Positions 25,049 through 33,960 of a DNA stretch of 64,000 bases are shown piece after piece. The stretch comes from Alphaproteobacteria bacterium. Lineage in GTDB: Bacteria > Pseudomonadota > Alphaproteobacteria > Caulobacterales > Aquidulcibacteraceae. The first letter of the stretch is position 1; every line of letters starts with the position of its first letter. Position numbers and translations under genes: made by a program. The notes below the pieces were generated by a model. That model saw only the letters and a list, made by a program, of their open reading frames with translations. It did no database searches and was not told where the DNA came from. The stretch spans positions 62,001 through 126,000 of the forward strand of contig JAGWZE010000003.1 in NCBI GenBank assembly GCA_018969015.1. The letters are read 5' to 3'.

Positions 25049-27280
25049 CTAGCCTCGGATCCGGTTCGCCTCGCGGACCACGCGGCAAGTCCGCATGGCG
25101 GCCAGAACGTGCGCCAGGTGGCGCGTGTCAGCGACCTCGATATCGAACGCGATGTCGTAGAAGTCCTGATGACGGCGCAATGTCTGCACGCCGAGGATAT
25201 TGGCCTCGTTCTCGGCGATCACCTTGCAGATCTGCGCCAGCGCGCCACGCGCGTCGTGAACGGTGGCCTGGATGCGGCTGATGGCGAGCGCATGCTCCTT
25301 GGCCTCGTCCGTCCAGGCGAGGTCTACCCAGCTGTCGGTCTCGGCCTCGGCAAGACGGTCGCAGTCGATCGCATGCACGACGATGCCCTTGCCGGGTTCG
25401 TGCACGCCGACGATGCGATCGCCGGGGATCGGCGAACAGCATGGCGCGAAGTGCAAGGACACGCCCGGCGTGAGATCGCCGCCCTGCACGTAGAGCCGCG
25501 CCTTGCGCGCCTCCATCGGGCTGCGCTCCTCGTCGATGCGGATACGCTCGGCAAGGCCGGGGAATGCGGCCGCCGCGACCGCCGTGCCCTTCAGCCGGCC
25601 CTCCCCCACCTCGAAGAAGAGATCATCGACGGACTCCATCGAGAGCCGCGTCGCCGCCTCGTCGAGATCCACGTCGGCGAGCGCCTGGCCATAGCGATGA
25701 AGCGCGGCGTCGACGAACTCGCGCCCGATGCGGATGAATTCCTCGCGTTTGGCGATGCGCTCGAGCCGGCGTTGCGCGGATTTCGCGCGCCCGGTCTTCG
25801 TCAGCGCCGCCCAGCCCGGCACCGGCGCCGCGCGCGGGCCACATACGACCTCGACGACGTCGCCATTGGTGAGCGTGGTGCGCAACGGGCGCTCCTCGCC
25901 GTTGACCACCGCGCCGATGCAGGTATCGCCGATGTCGGAGTGCACGGCGTACGCGAAATCCAGCGGCGTCGCCCCATGCGGCAGCGCGATCAGCCGCCCC
26001 TTCGGCGTGAAGGCGAACACGTGGTCCTGGTACATTTCGAGCTTGGCATGCTCGAGGAACTCCTCGGCGTCCCCGCCATGCTCAATGATGTCCATCAGCG
26101 AGCGCACGGCCTCGCGCGGATCGAGCCCCTGGCGCGCGGCGCCTTCGGCGTCGAACCCGTAGCTCTCGTTCTTGTAGCGCCAGTGCGCCGCGACGCCGAC
26201 TTCCGCCGCGTAGTCCATCGATTCCGAGCGGATCTGCACCTCGACGCGCACGTTGCCGGGGCCGATCACCGTGGTGTGGATCGAGCGGTAGCCGTTGGGT
26301 TTCGGGTTCGAGACGTAGTCTTCGAACGCTTCGGGCACGCAGCGCCACGTGCGATGGATGAGACCGAGCGCCTGGTAGCACTGGTCCTCGTTCTGCACGA
26401 TCGCGCGGAAGGCGTAGATGTCGGCGAGATCGGAGAACTGCACCGATTTGCGCTGCAGCTTGCGCCAGATCGAAAAGGGCTGCTTCTCGCGGCCATAGAT
26501 GCGCGCCGGCGGATCGAGCGCCTGCAGCTTTTGGTCGAGCTTCTCCGAGATGATGCGGACGTTTTCGCCCTTCTCCGAGCGCAGCGATTCCAGGCGCGCG
26601 ATGATCGCGGCGCGCGCCTCGGGATAGGCCTCGGCGAAGGCGTATTCCTCGAGCTCGCGCGCCATGCGGTCCATGCCGATCCGCCGCGCCAGCGGCGCGT
26701 AGATGTCGAGCGTCTCCAGCGCGATGCGCCGACGGCTCTCCGCCTTCGGATGGTAGGACAGCGTGCGCATGTTATGCAGCCGATCCGCCAGCTTCACCAG
26801 CAGCACGCGTACGTCGCGCGACATCGCCAGGATGAACTTCTGGAGGTTGGCGGCCTGCTTGTTCTCGCCGGGCGCCAGCTCGAGTTTGGAGAGCTTCGTT
26901 ACGCCCTCGACGATCTCGGCGATCGTGGCGCCGAAGCGCTCCCGGATTTGTTCGGGCGTGGCGTCGGTGTCTTCGATCGTGTCGTGCAGGAGGCCCGCGA
27001 CGATCGTGGCGACGTCGAGCCTGTACTCGGTGAGGATGCCGGCGACTTCGATCGGATGGGCGAAGTACGGGTCGCCCGAGTGGCGCTTCTGGCTGCCGTG
27101 CATCGCCGTGGCGTACACGTAGGCGCGGTTGATCAGGCCTTCGTCCGCATTCGGATCATAGGCGCGGACGCGCTCGACCAGCTCGTACTGGCGCAGGAAC
27201 CGCGCGCGCTGGGGTTTGCCGGTTCCCGTCTCGGGGGCCGGGGGGGCCACGTCGACGGCGCCGGTCGCCCCGCCGTCCAT
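25049..27280 (-). CDS. rsh: bifunctional (p)ppGpp synthetase/hydrolase
   Basis: This 743-residue Rsh makes and degrades (p)ppGpp, the stringent-response signal. The N-terminal hydrolase domain has the HD site in GLLHDTIEDTDA and the DRLHNMRTL block. The synthetase domain (about residues 230-350) contains FSDLADIYAFRAIV and KPNGYRSIHTTVIG. TGS (VFAFTPKGRLIALPHGATPLDFAYAVH) and C-terminal ACT domains follow. It is the only Rsh-family gene seen here, as expected for an alphaproteobacterium. It starts three bases after the rpoZ stop. Confidence 0.96.
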   Translation of the reverse strand: MDGGATGAVDVAPPAPETGTGKPQRARFLRQYELVERVRAYDPNADEGLINRAYVYATAMHGSQKRHSGDPYFAHPIEVAGILTEYRLDVATIVAGLLHDTIEDTDATPEQIRERFGATIAEIVEGVTKLSKLELAPGENKQAANLQKFILAMSRDVRVLLVKLADRLHNMRTLSYHPKAESRRRIALETLDIYAPLARRIGMDRMARELEEYAFAEAYPEARAAIIARLESLRSEKGENVRIISEKLDQKLQALDPPARIYGREKQPFSIWRKLQRKSVQFSDLADIYAFRAIVQNEDQCYQALGLIHRTWRCVPEAFEDYVSNPKPNGYRSIHTTVIGPGNVRVEVQIRSESMDYAAEVGVAAHWRYKNESYGFDAEGAARQGLDPREAVRSLMDIIEHGGDAEEFLEHAKLEMYQDHVFAFTPKGRLIALPHGATPLDFAYAVHSDIGDTCIGAVVNGEERPLRTTLTNGDVVEVVCGPRAAPVPGWAALTKTGRAKSAQRRLERIAKREEFIRIGREFVDAALHRYGQALADVDLDEAATRLSMESVDDLFFEVGEGRLKGTAVAAAAFPGLAERIRIDEERSPMEARKARLYVQGGDLTPGVSLHFAPCCSPIPGDRIVGVHEPGKGIVVHAIDCDRLAEAETDSWVDLAWTDEAKEHALAISRIQATVHDARGALAQICKVIAENEANILGVQTLRRHQDFYDIAFDIEVADTRHLAHVLAAMRTCRVVREANRIRG

Positions 27281-27283
27281 CGG

Positions 27284-27637
27284 TCAGTAACGGTCTTCCC
27301 GCTGCGACGCCTCCTGCTCGGCCTGCAGCGCGCGAAGGACGTCGTCCTCGCTGTTGGAGACCGGCGCGGAGAGGGCGAGTAGGTCCTGCTCGTCCTCGGC
27401 GCGGGCCGAGGGCTGCACGTCCTGGAACTGCGAGATCAGGCTTTCGCGGATGTCCGTCGGGCGGATGGCCTCTTCCGCGATCTCGCGCAGGGCGACGACC
27501 GGGTCCTTGTCGCGGTTGCGCTCGACCAGCGGCGCGGCGCCGGCCGAAATGGCGCGGGCGCGGTGGGCGGCCAGAAGCACGAGATTGAACCGGTTCGGCA
27601 CTTTGATGACGCAATCTTCGACGGTGACGCGAGCCAA
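27284..27637 (-). CDS. rpoZ: RNA polymerase omega subunit
   Basis: Omega helps assemble RNA polymerase and forms part of a ppGpp-binding site. The 117-residue protein begins (M)[27 protein letters not shown], the standard omega N-terminus, from a TTG start at 27637. The tail ([25 protein letters not shown]) is acidic and typical of alphaproteobacteria. Homologues start exactly at this Ala-Arg-Val, which supports the TTG. A promoter-like TTGCGG-N17-TACATT lies just upstream, so it may be transcribed separately from folK. rsh follows three bases downstream. Confidence 0.93.
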   Translation of the reverse strand: MARVTVEDCVIKVPNRFNLVLLAAHRARAISAGAAPLVERNRDKDPVVALREIAEEAIRPTDIRESLISQFQDVQPSARAEDEQDLLALSAPVSNSEDDVLRALQAEQEASQREDRY

Positions 27638-27668
27638 AGGAGGACCCTTCGTATGTGAGCAAGCGCAC

Positions 27669-27697
27669 AATGTAGCGCGTCGGGACCTGCGCCGCAA
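27669..27697 (-). promoter_or_regulatory. probable rpoZ-rsh promoter
   Basis: On the minus strand TTGCGG (27697-27692) and TACATT (27674-27669) are separated by 17 bases. Overlapping and just downstream is TGTGA-N6-GCACA (27654-27669), one base from the CRP/FNR-family consensus. Neither has been confirmed. Their position would place rpoZ and rsh under control independent of folK. Confidence 0.4.
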
Positions 27698-27739
27698 CGC
27701 GGGAGGACGCCGCCGACCGGCCGGGCGGCGCGCAGCGCC

Positions 27740-28246
27740 CTAGCCCAAGGCCGCCAACAACTCCGCCGCCGTCCGTCCCAGAACGGGGTGGACCCAGCCG
27801 GGCGCAACCTCGGCCAGGGGCGCCAGGACGAACCGCCGGTCGGCCATTCTTGGATGGGGCAGAACCGGATCGGGCCCTTGGCGGACAAGACCGTCCAGAT
27901 CCAGCAGATCGAGATCGAGCGTCCGCGGCGCGTTCGCCGCCCCGCGCACCCGGCCGAACCGCGCCTCGACGGCGAGAAGCGTCGCCAGCACCGCCTCCGG
28001 CGTCCGCCCGCCCGCGTCGACGACCGCCACCGCGTTCCAGAACGCAGGATCCCGAGGATCCGGCCAAGCCTCGGTCATGATCACGCCGGAGGTCCGCAGA
28101 CACGGCAATCCCGCCTTCGCCAGCGCCGCCAGCGCGGCCCCGCGGAGCGCTTCGCCCAAAAGGCCACGCCAGGGCAGGTTCCCGCCAAGCGCGATCAGCG
28201 CTATGCCCGGCCCCTCGCCCGTTTCCTGTCCCGAAGGATCAGACAT
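27740..28246 (-). CDS. folK: 2-amino-4-hydroxy-6-hydroxymethyldihydropteridine diphosphokinase
   Basis: FolK transfers diphosphate from ATP to 6-hydroxymethyl-dihydropterin in folate synthesis. The 168-residue protein has the entry motif ALIALGGNLP and the signature block NAPRTLDLDLLDLDG with its magnesium-binding Asp pair. The family Arg and LPHPRMADRRFVLAPLAEVAP block is also present. The ATG at 28246 shares its A and T with the opposite-strand ATG of the NYN gene. A GGAG lies on the upstream side. It is transcribed toward rpoZ. Confidence 0.92.
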   Translation of the reverse strand: MSDPSGQETGEGPGIALIALGGNLPWRGLLGEALRGAALAALAKAGLPCLRTSGVIMTEAWPDPRDPAFWNAVAVVDAGGRTPEAVLATLLAVEARFGRVRGAANAPRTLDLDLLDLDGLVRQGPDPVLPHPRMADRRFVLAPLAEVAPGWVHPVLGRTAAELLAALG

Positions 28247-28856
28247 GGCTCCGCCGGCTCCTTCCTCTTCCGCCGCCCCGACGTCCGCCGCGCCGCCGGC
28301 CGCCCTCGCCCGCGCCATCCGCCCCGACGAACGCATCGCGCTGTTCATCGACGGCGCGAACGTCCACGGGGCCGCCCGGGCGCTCGGCTTCGACATGGAC
28401 TATCGCCGCCTGCTCGAGGCGTTCCGCGCCTGCGGCCGGTTCGTCCGCGCGTCCTATTACACGGCGCTGATCGAAGACCAGGAATTCTCGCCGATCCGTC
28501 CGCTCGTCGACTGGCTCGACTATAACGGGTTCAAGGTCGTCACCAAGCCGGCGCGCGACTACACCGACGCGACCGGCCGGCGCCGCTGGAAAGGCGACAT
28601 GGACGTCGACATCGCCGTCGACGTCATGGAGGCCGTGCCGGGGGTCGATCACGTCGTGCTGTTCTCCGGAGACGGCGATTTCGTCCCACTCGTCGAAGCC
28701 GCGCAGCGCCGAGGCGCCCGCGTCACGGTAGTCTCGACCGTGCGCACCAGCCCGCCGATGGCGTCCGACGAGCTGCGCCGCGCCGCCGACACCTTCCTCG
28801 ACCTCGCCGATCTTTCCGACGTGTTCGGACGTCCCCCGCGCGGGGACGCGCCGTGA
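28245..28856 (+). CDS. NYN/LabA-like PIN-fold nuclease-family protein
   Basis: This 203-residue protein has a low-complexity Pro/Ala N-terminus and then an NYN domain. The PIN-type acidic residues are visible in ALFIDGANVHG, in the DMDVDIAVDVM block, and in FSGDGDFVPLVEAA. NYN proteins are predicted RNases or nucleotide-processing proteins; the substrate is unknown. A GAAGGA lies seven bases before the ATG, which supports this start even though it overlaps folK's own ATG on the other strand. Its stop overlaps the UDG start (GTGA), so the two are coupled. Confidence 0.85.
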   Translation: MAPPAPSSSAAPTSAAPPAALARAIRPDERIALFIDGANVHGAARALGFDMDYRRLLEAFRACGRFVRASYYTALIEDQEFSPIRPLVDWLDYNGFKVVTKPARDYTDATGRRRWKGDMDVDIAVDVMEAVPGVDHVVLFSGDGDFVPLVEAAQRRGARVTVVSTVRTSPPMASDELRRAADTFLDLADLSDVFGRPPRGDAP

Positions 28857-29533
28857 GCGCCAGATCCGCAGCCGCACCTTCGGCAAAGGCTGGCGGCGTC
28901 GCCGAGCCCGCGCGCGATTGCCCGCTCTGCCCGCGCCTCGTCGCCTACCGCGCCGAGAACCGCGCGAGCGCGCCGGACTGGTGGAACGGCCCCGCGCCCT
29001 CGTTCGGCGACGCGCAGGCGCGGTTGCTGATCGTCGGCCTCGCGCCCGGCCGCACCGGCGCCAACCGCACGGGCCGCCCCTTCACCGGCGACTATGCCGG
29101 TGATCTGCTCTACGGCACGCTGTCGAAGTTCGGCCTGGCGCAAGGAATTTATCGCGCCGATCCGAACGATGGTTTCACGCTCGATGGCGTGATGATCTCC
29201 AACGCGGTGCGCTGCGCGCCGCCCGAAAACAAGCCGACGCCGGCCGAGATCGCCACCTGCCGCCCGTTCCTCGCTGCGCGCATCGCGCAGCTCCCGCGCC
29301 TGCGGGTGCTGCTCGCGCTCGGCGCCATCGCGCACGACAGCGTGCTGCGCGCGGAAGGCGTTCGTCCGTCTTCGGCCAAATTCGCCCATGGCGCGGAAGT
29401 GACGCTGCCGTCCGGCCGCACGCTCGTCTCGAGCTACCATTGCTCGCGCTACAACACGCAGACGAACCGCCTCACCGCGGCGATGTTCGAGGCCGTCGTC
29501 GCGCGCGCGAAGGCGCTGGCGGAGGCCGCTTAG
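28853..29533 (+). CDS. uracil-DNA glycosylase, family 5 (UdgB-like)
   Basis: This 226-residue enzyme starts with GTG in a GTGA overlap with the NYN stop. The N-terminal CPLCPRL gives two iron-sulfur cysteines, with further Cys in NAVRCAPP and IATCRPF. The active-site block VGLAPGRTGANRTGRPFTGD, which has Ala rather than Asn/Asp at the usual catalytic position, marks family 5. The C-terminal loop SSYHCSRYNTQT is the counterpart of HPSP. These enzymes remove uracil and other deaminated bases from DNA. The coupling to an NYN protein suggests a shared nucleic-acid quality-control role. Confidence 0.9.
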   Translation: MSARSAAAPSAKAGGVAEPARDCPLCPRLVAYRAENRASAPDWWNGPAPSFGDAQARLLIVGLAPGRTGANRTGRPFTGDYAGDLLYGTLSKFGLAQGIYRADPNDGFTLDGVMISNAVRCAPPENKPTPAEIATCRPFLAARIAQLPRLRVLLALGAIAHDSVLRAEGVRPSSAKFAHGAEVTLPSGRTLVSSYHCSRYNTQTNRLTAAMFEAVVARAKALAEAA

Positions 29534-29545
29534 CCAAAGGCGCGC

Positions 29546-29635
29546 CGTCATCCTCGACCGAGCGCAGCGAGGTCGGGGATCCAGAGGTTCGCGCCGGCCT
29601 TCTGGATCCCGTCGCCAGCGGCGACGAGGATGACG
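29546..29635. repeat. palindromic intergenic repeat (family D)
   Basis: CGTCATCCTCG (29546-29556) pairs with CGAGGATGACG (29625-29635), and GGGATCCAGA (29576-29585) pairs with TCTGGATCCC (29601-29610). Both stems are perfect, giving a long hairpin between the convergent UDG and GNAT genes. The copy at 24921 has the same inner and outer boxes but is partly degenerate. Confidence 0.8.
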
Positions 29636-29656
29636 CCAGATCTTACCCGTCCTCTC

Positions 29657-30409
29657 TCACCCCCGCCAATACGCGTACGTATAGGCCTGCGCGAAGCCGA
29701 GCTGGCGGTAGAGCGCACGCGCCGGCGCGTTGCCGGCCTCGACCTGCAGATAGAGCCGCCCGGCGCCCTGCGCCTGCGCCGCGCGGGCCGCCGCGATCAC
29801 GATCGCGCGCGCGCAGCCACGGCGACGCGCCGCGGGCGTCGTGCGCATGCCGTGCATCCCGGCCCAGCCGCTTTCGTCGACCGCACCGACCCCGACGGCC
29901 ACGATCTCGCCATCCAGAATGACGCTGTAGAACGCCGAATGCGTCGCGCGGCGCAGCGTCAGGAGACGCAGGCGTTGCAGCGGTTCGGGCTCGTGGCTGG
30001 CGGAGAGGAACACCGCGAGCCAGTCCGCGCCCGGCGTGGTGTCGCACCGCACGTCATGCGCAGGCCCGCCCGCCGCAAGCACGTCCTCGACGTCGGCGGT
30101 TTCCACGGCGGTCTCCTCGTCGGCGACGAAGCCGCGCGCGGCAAGCCGGGCCGCGAGATCCTCCGGCCGCGCGAACGGCGAGACGCGAAACGTCGGCGTC
30201 AGCCCGCGGGCGCGGTAGAAGGCGATCGCGCGATCGATCTTGGCGTCGAGCGGATCGACGCCCGCGTGCAGCGGCGTCACGCTGTTGGCCCGCCCCATCG
30301 CGCCGGAGTTCGCCGCGAGCAGCCAGCCGTCGTCGTCGAGGAGTTCGCGCGGCGGGACGGCGGCGAGCGTGGCGCGCTCGATGGCGCGGGCGTCCGCCGC
30401 GGAGATCAT
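29657..30409 (-). CDS. GNAT-family N-acetyltransferase
   Basis: This 250-residue protein has a typical acetyl-CoA site in its C-terminal half: [20 protein letters not shown] carries the R/QxxGxG/A-like loop, and [21 protein letters not shown] is the GNAT motif B. The N-terminal 120 residues may be a second, divergent GNAT-like domain. The substrate is not known. Its start overlaps the smpB stop in ATGA, so it is coupled to smpB. Confidence 0.87.
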   Translation of the reverse strand: MISAADARAIERATLAAVPPRELLDDDGWLLAANSGAMGRANSVTPLHAGVDPLDAKIDRAIAFYRARGLTPTFRVSPFARPEDLAARLAARGFVADEETAVETADVEDVLAAGGPAHDVRCDTTPGADWLAVFLSASHEPEPLQRLRLLTLRRATHSAFYSVILDGEIVAVGVGAVDESGWAGMHGMRTTPAARRRGCARAIVIAAARAAQAQGAGRLYLQVEAGNAPARALYRQLGFAQAYTYAYWRG

Positions 30410-30864
30410 CCGCGGTCCCTGAGGAGCCGCGCCTGCTGGCGTTTCCAGTCGCGGTCCTTCGAGGTCGCGCGCTTATCGGCGACCTTCTTGCCCTTGGCGA
30501 GCGCAAGTTCGAGCTTCGCGCGGCCTTTTTCGTTGAAGTAGAGCTTCAGCGGCACGATCGTGCGGCCTTCGCGATCGACGGCGATCATCAGCTTGCTCAA
30601 CTCGCGCTTCTTCACGAGCAGCTTGCGGGGCCGGCGCGGCGGGTGATTGAACTGCGACGCCGGGCCGTATTCGGGGATGTAGCTGTTGATCAGGAACAGC
30701 TCGCCGCGCTCCGGGCTCGCATAGCTTTCGGCGATGTTGGCGCGGCCGGCGCGCAGCGCCTTCACCTCCGTGCCAGTGAGCACGAGGCCGGCCTCGAGCA
30801 CGTCCTCGATCATGTAGTCGAAGCGCGCGCGGCGGTTCTCGGCGACGAGCTTGCCGACGCTCAT
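30406..30864 (-). CDS. smpB: SsrA-binding protein SmpB
   Basis: SmpB partners tmRNA in rescuing stalled ribosomes. The 152-residue protein contains the OB-fold blocks [36 protein letters not shown], and [24 protein letters not shown]. The basic C-terminal tail ([18 protein letters not shown]), which enters the mRNA channel, is complete. The start overlaps the dapA stop (ATGA). Confidence 0.96.
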   Translation of the reverse strand: MSVGKLVAENRRARFDYMIEDVLEAGLVLTGTEVKALRAGRANIAESYASPERGELFLINSYIPEYGPASQFNHPPRRPRKLLVKKRELSKLMIAVDREGRTIVPLKLYFNEKGRAKLELALAKGKKVADKRATSKDRDWKRQQARLLRDRG

Positions 30865-31733
30865 GTCAGCCCCGCATGCGCAAGCGCCGCCTCAACGGCC
30901 GTCCGCGTCGCCGCGCCGACCTCGACCATCGGCAGCCGCACCTCGGCGCGGCAGAGGCCGAGCACGGAGAGGGCGTACTTCGCCGGCGCCGGGTTCGGCT
31001 CCGCGAACAGCGCGCGCGCGAGCGGGGCGAGCTTCAGATTGATGGCGCGCGCGGTGTCCCAGTCATTGGCGCGCAGCGCGGCCTGCATCTGCGCGCACGC
31101 CTTCGGCGCGACGTTGCTCACCACCGAAATGCAGCCGACCGCCCCATAGGCCGCGAACGCCAGCGCGAGATTGTCGTCGCCGGCGATGTTGAGGAAATCA
31201 GGCCCGATCAGTTCGCGATGCCAGGCGGCGCGGGAGGGATCGCCCGTGGAGTCCTTTACGCCGATCACGTTCGGCAAGGCCGCGATCCGCGCCATCGTCT
31301 CGGGGCGGATATCGACCACCGATCGGCCGGGAATGTTGTAGACGACGATCGGGATCTGGACGGCGTCGTTCAGCGCCTTGAAGTGCTGGAAGAGGCCTTC
31401 CTGGTTCGGCTTGTTGTAATAGGGCGCGACGGAAAGGACGGCGTCGGCGCCGATTTCCTTTGCATGGCGCATCAGATCGATGGCCTCGGTCGTGGAGTTC
31501 GAGCCGGCGCCCGCGATCACGGGAACGCGACCAGCTGCGATCTCGACGCAAAGGGCCACGACTCTGCGATGCTCGTCATGGGACAACGTGGCCGATTCGC
31601 CCGTCGTGCCGCAGGGAACGAGGACGTTCGCGCCCTCTGCGATCTGCCGCTCGACCAAGGCGGAGAAGGCCTTTTCGTCGACGAGGCCGTCCCGAAAAGG
31701 CGTGATGAGGGCCGTCATGGAGCCGTGGAGCAT
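30861..31733 (-). CDS. dapA: 4-hydroxy-tetrahydrodipicolinate synthase
   Basis: DapA condenses pyruvate with aspartate semialdehyde in lysine and diaminopimelate synthesis, which feeds peptidoglycan. The 290-residue protein has the entry motif [10 protein letters not shown], Tyr132 in YNIPGRSV and the Schiff-base K160 in [12 protein letters not shown] 31733 was chosen because the alternative upstream start adds a 54-residue Arg/Pro-rich extension not seen in the family. It is coupled to smpB (ATGA overlap) and divergent from the lytic transglycosylase. Confidence 0.95.
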   Translation of the reverse strand: MLHGSMTALITPFRDGLVDEKAFSALVERQIAEGANVLVPCGTTGESATLSHDEHRRVVALCVEIAAGRVPVIAGAGSNSTTEAIDLMRHAKEIGADAVLSVAPYYNKPNQEGLFQHFKALNDAVQIPIVVYNIPGRSVVDIRPETMARIAALPNVIGVKDSTGDPSRAAWHRELIGPDFLNIAGDDNLALAFAAYGAVGCISVVSNVAPKACAQMQAALRANDWDTARAINLKLAPLARALFAEPNPAPAKYALSVLGLCRAEVRLPMVEVGAATRTAVEAALAHAGLT

Positions 31734-31865
31734 GGGCCTGCTATATGTTCGCCGCGACGGCCCTTGGGCCCGGGGCAACCTGGACCGAAAGGGACGCGCC
31801 GCGTGTGGCTTCGACTGGACCGGAGTTACGCGCCGCTGCGGTGCATTGGCAAGCGGAGGCTGAGG

Positions 31866-33947
31866 ATGGACGATTGGCGATCGGCGTTCATGCACGTCCT
31901 CAAGCCGCGCCTTGCGGCGGCGGCGGCCGTTCTGCTTGTCATGCTCGGCGCCGTGGCGCCTGGCGCGGCCGCGGCGCAGACGCCGCTCGACTCCGCGTCA
32001 GCGAGCGCCGCGCAGGCTGGCGCGTCCCTGCCCGCCTGGGAAATGGACCGCATGCGCAACGCGCTGGCGGCGGCGCGTTTGGGCGCCTGGGACGACGTGC
32101 GCGCCTATCGCGCCGCAGCCGTAGATCCGCTGGCCCGGCGCATTCTCCTGTGGCGCCTCGCCTCCGACCGCGACGCGCCCGCGACGTTCATGGAGATCGA
32201 CCAGGCGTTGAAAGAACTCTCCGGATGGCCGGGCCGCGACACGATGCGCCGGCGCGGAGAGCAGGCGATTCTCGACTCGGGGCTTTCGGCCGCCGATCGC
32301 ATCCAGTGGCTCACCGCCGACCAGGGCCCCGTGAGCGGAGACGGCCAGGCCGCGCTCGCCAGCGCCTACGGCGCGGCTGGGCGCCGCGCGGAGGCGGTGG
32401 AGCTCGCCCGCTCGACCTGGCGTGAACGGACTTTGACGCCGCGCGCAGAAGCGCTCCTGTTGTCCGACTTCGGCGGCGTGCTGACGGCCGATGATCACGC
32501 CGACCGCGTCGAAGGCCTTCTGTGGCGCGACGACCGCGCCGCCGCACAGCGCATCCTGCCACGGCTGCGGCCCGCTGATCGCGCCGTCGCGCAGGCGCGG
32601 ATCGCGCTGCAGCAGCGGCGCGCCAAGGGCCTCTCCAAGGTGCTCGCCGCCGTGCCCGCCTCGCGCCGCGACGACACCGGCCTCGTCTATGACCGCATCC
32701 GATACATCCGCCGCGACGGGAGGCCGGAAGACGCCGTCTCACTCGTCCTGCAGCTCCGCGCCGCGGATGCCCCCTCGTTCGCGCGCGAAGCGATTGTGCA
32801 GGAACAGCGCCTCTTCATCCCGCGCCTGTTGCGCTCGGGCCAGCGCAGCGCCGCCTACCGCATCTCGTCCGAACACGGCCTGAGAAGCGGCGAAACCTTC
32901 GCCGACAGCGAATGGATGGCGGGCTGGCTGCAGCTGCGCTTCCTCGGTGATCCGGCCAAGGCCGAGGCGCATTTCGCGCGGCTTGACGCGAACGTGCGCA
33001 CGCCCGTCAGCCGCGCGCGCGCGCTCTATTGGCGCGCGCAGGCGCTGAAGGCGCTCGGGCGAACCGAAGACGCCACGGCCCGGCTGAGCGAAGCCGCCGA
33101 TCTGCCCTTCACGTTCTACGGCCAGCTCGCCGCAACCGAACGCGATCCCGCCGCCATGATGTCGCTCGGCGATCCGCCGGTGATCGACGATGCGGTGCGC
33201 GCCGCCTTCGAGGAGCGCGAGCTCGTGCGCGTGCTGCGCGTGATGGCGGTCGCGGGGACCCGGGCGGACTTCGAGAACGTGTCGTTCGCGATCGATGATC
33301 AGCTTTCGTCCGCCGCGGATCACGAGATGCTCTCGGCGATCGCACGCTCCTATGGCTACTACCGCACCGCCGTGCGCAGCGCGAAGGCGGGCATGCGGCG
33401 CGGCATCGTGGCGAAGGAAGCGGCCTACCCGCTGCTGACCCTTCCCGAGGATGCGCGCCTGCCCGGCCGTCCGGAGCCGGCGCTGGTGCATGCGATCACG
33501 CGCCAGGAGAGCGAATTCGACACCCAGGCGATCAGCCCCGTCGGCGCGCGAGGCCTCATGCAGCTGATGCCCGCGACGGCGCAGGCGACCGCGCGCATGA
33601 TCGGCATGCCATATGACCGCGCGCGCCTCACGGACGACGGCGTCTACAACCTCACCCTCGGCGCCGCGCACCTCGAAGAGCTGATCGAGGAGTTCAACGG
33701 CTCGTACGTGATGGCGATCGCGGCCTACAACGCCGGCTCCTCGCGACCGCGCCAATGGAACGCAGATTGGGGCGATCCGCGCAGCGGCGCCCTCGATATC
33801 GTCGACTGGATCGAGCTGATCCCGTTCTCCGAGACGCGCAACTACACGATGCGCGTCATGGAGAACCTGCAAGTCTATCGCTACCGCATCGCCGGAACGC
33901 CCACGCCGATCGGCCTGCGCCAGGACCTGCGTCGCGGCTTCTACTGA
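31866..33947 (+). CDS. soluble lytic murein transglycosylase (Slt70-like)
   Basis: This 693-residue periplasmic enzyme cuts peptidoglycan to form 1,6-anhydro-muropeptides. A signal peptide occupies about residues 1-45 (LAAAAAVLLVMLGAVAPGAAAAQ). The long helical U-domain carries TPR-like repeats, followed by a C-terminal lysozyme-like domain with catalytic Glu in ITRQESEFDTQAISPVGA and then RGLMQLMPATAQ and IAAYNAG. A GGAGG lies six bases before ATG 31866. Divergent dapA supplies a peptidoglycan precursor pathway, though the link is only positional. Confidence 0.93.
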   Translation: MDDWRSAFMHVLKPRLAAAAAVLLVMLGAVAPGAAAAQTPLDSASASAAQAGASLPAWEMDRMRNALAAARLGAWDDVRAYRAAAVDPLARRILLWRLASDRDAPATFMEIDQALKELSGWPGRDTMRRRGEQAILDSGLSAADRIQWLTADQGPVSGDGQAALASAYGAAGRRAEAVELARSTWRERTLTPRAEALLLSDFGGVLTADDHADRVEGLLWRDDRAAAQRILPRLRPADRAVAQARIALQQRRAKGLSKVLAAVPASRRDDTGLVYDRIRYIRRDGRPEDAVSLVLQLRAADAPSFAREAIVQEQRLFIPRLLRSGQRSAAYRISSEHGLRSGETFADSEWMAGWLQLRFLGDPAKAEAHFARLDANVRTPVSRARALYWRAQALKALGRTEDATARLSEAADLPFTFYGQLAATERDPAAMMSLGDPPVIDDAVRAAFEERELVRVLRVMAVAGTRADFENVSFAIDDQLSSAADHEMLSAIARSYGYYRTAVRSAKAGMRRGIVAKEAAYPLLTLPEDARLPGRPEPALVHAITRQESEFDTQAISPVGARGLMQLMPATAQATARMIGMPYDRARLTDDGVYNLTLGAAHLEELIEEFNGSYVMAIAAYNAGSSRPRQWNADWGDPRSGALDIVDWIELIPFSETRNYTMRVMENLQVYRYRIAGTPTPIGLRQDLRRGFY

Positions 33948-33960
33948 GCCGCGGGCGGCG

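Noticed and set aside
25109-27382. A 757-codon open frame antisense to rsh
   Set aside because: The Rsh HD, synthetase, TGS and ACT blocks lie on the other strand.
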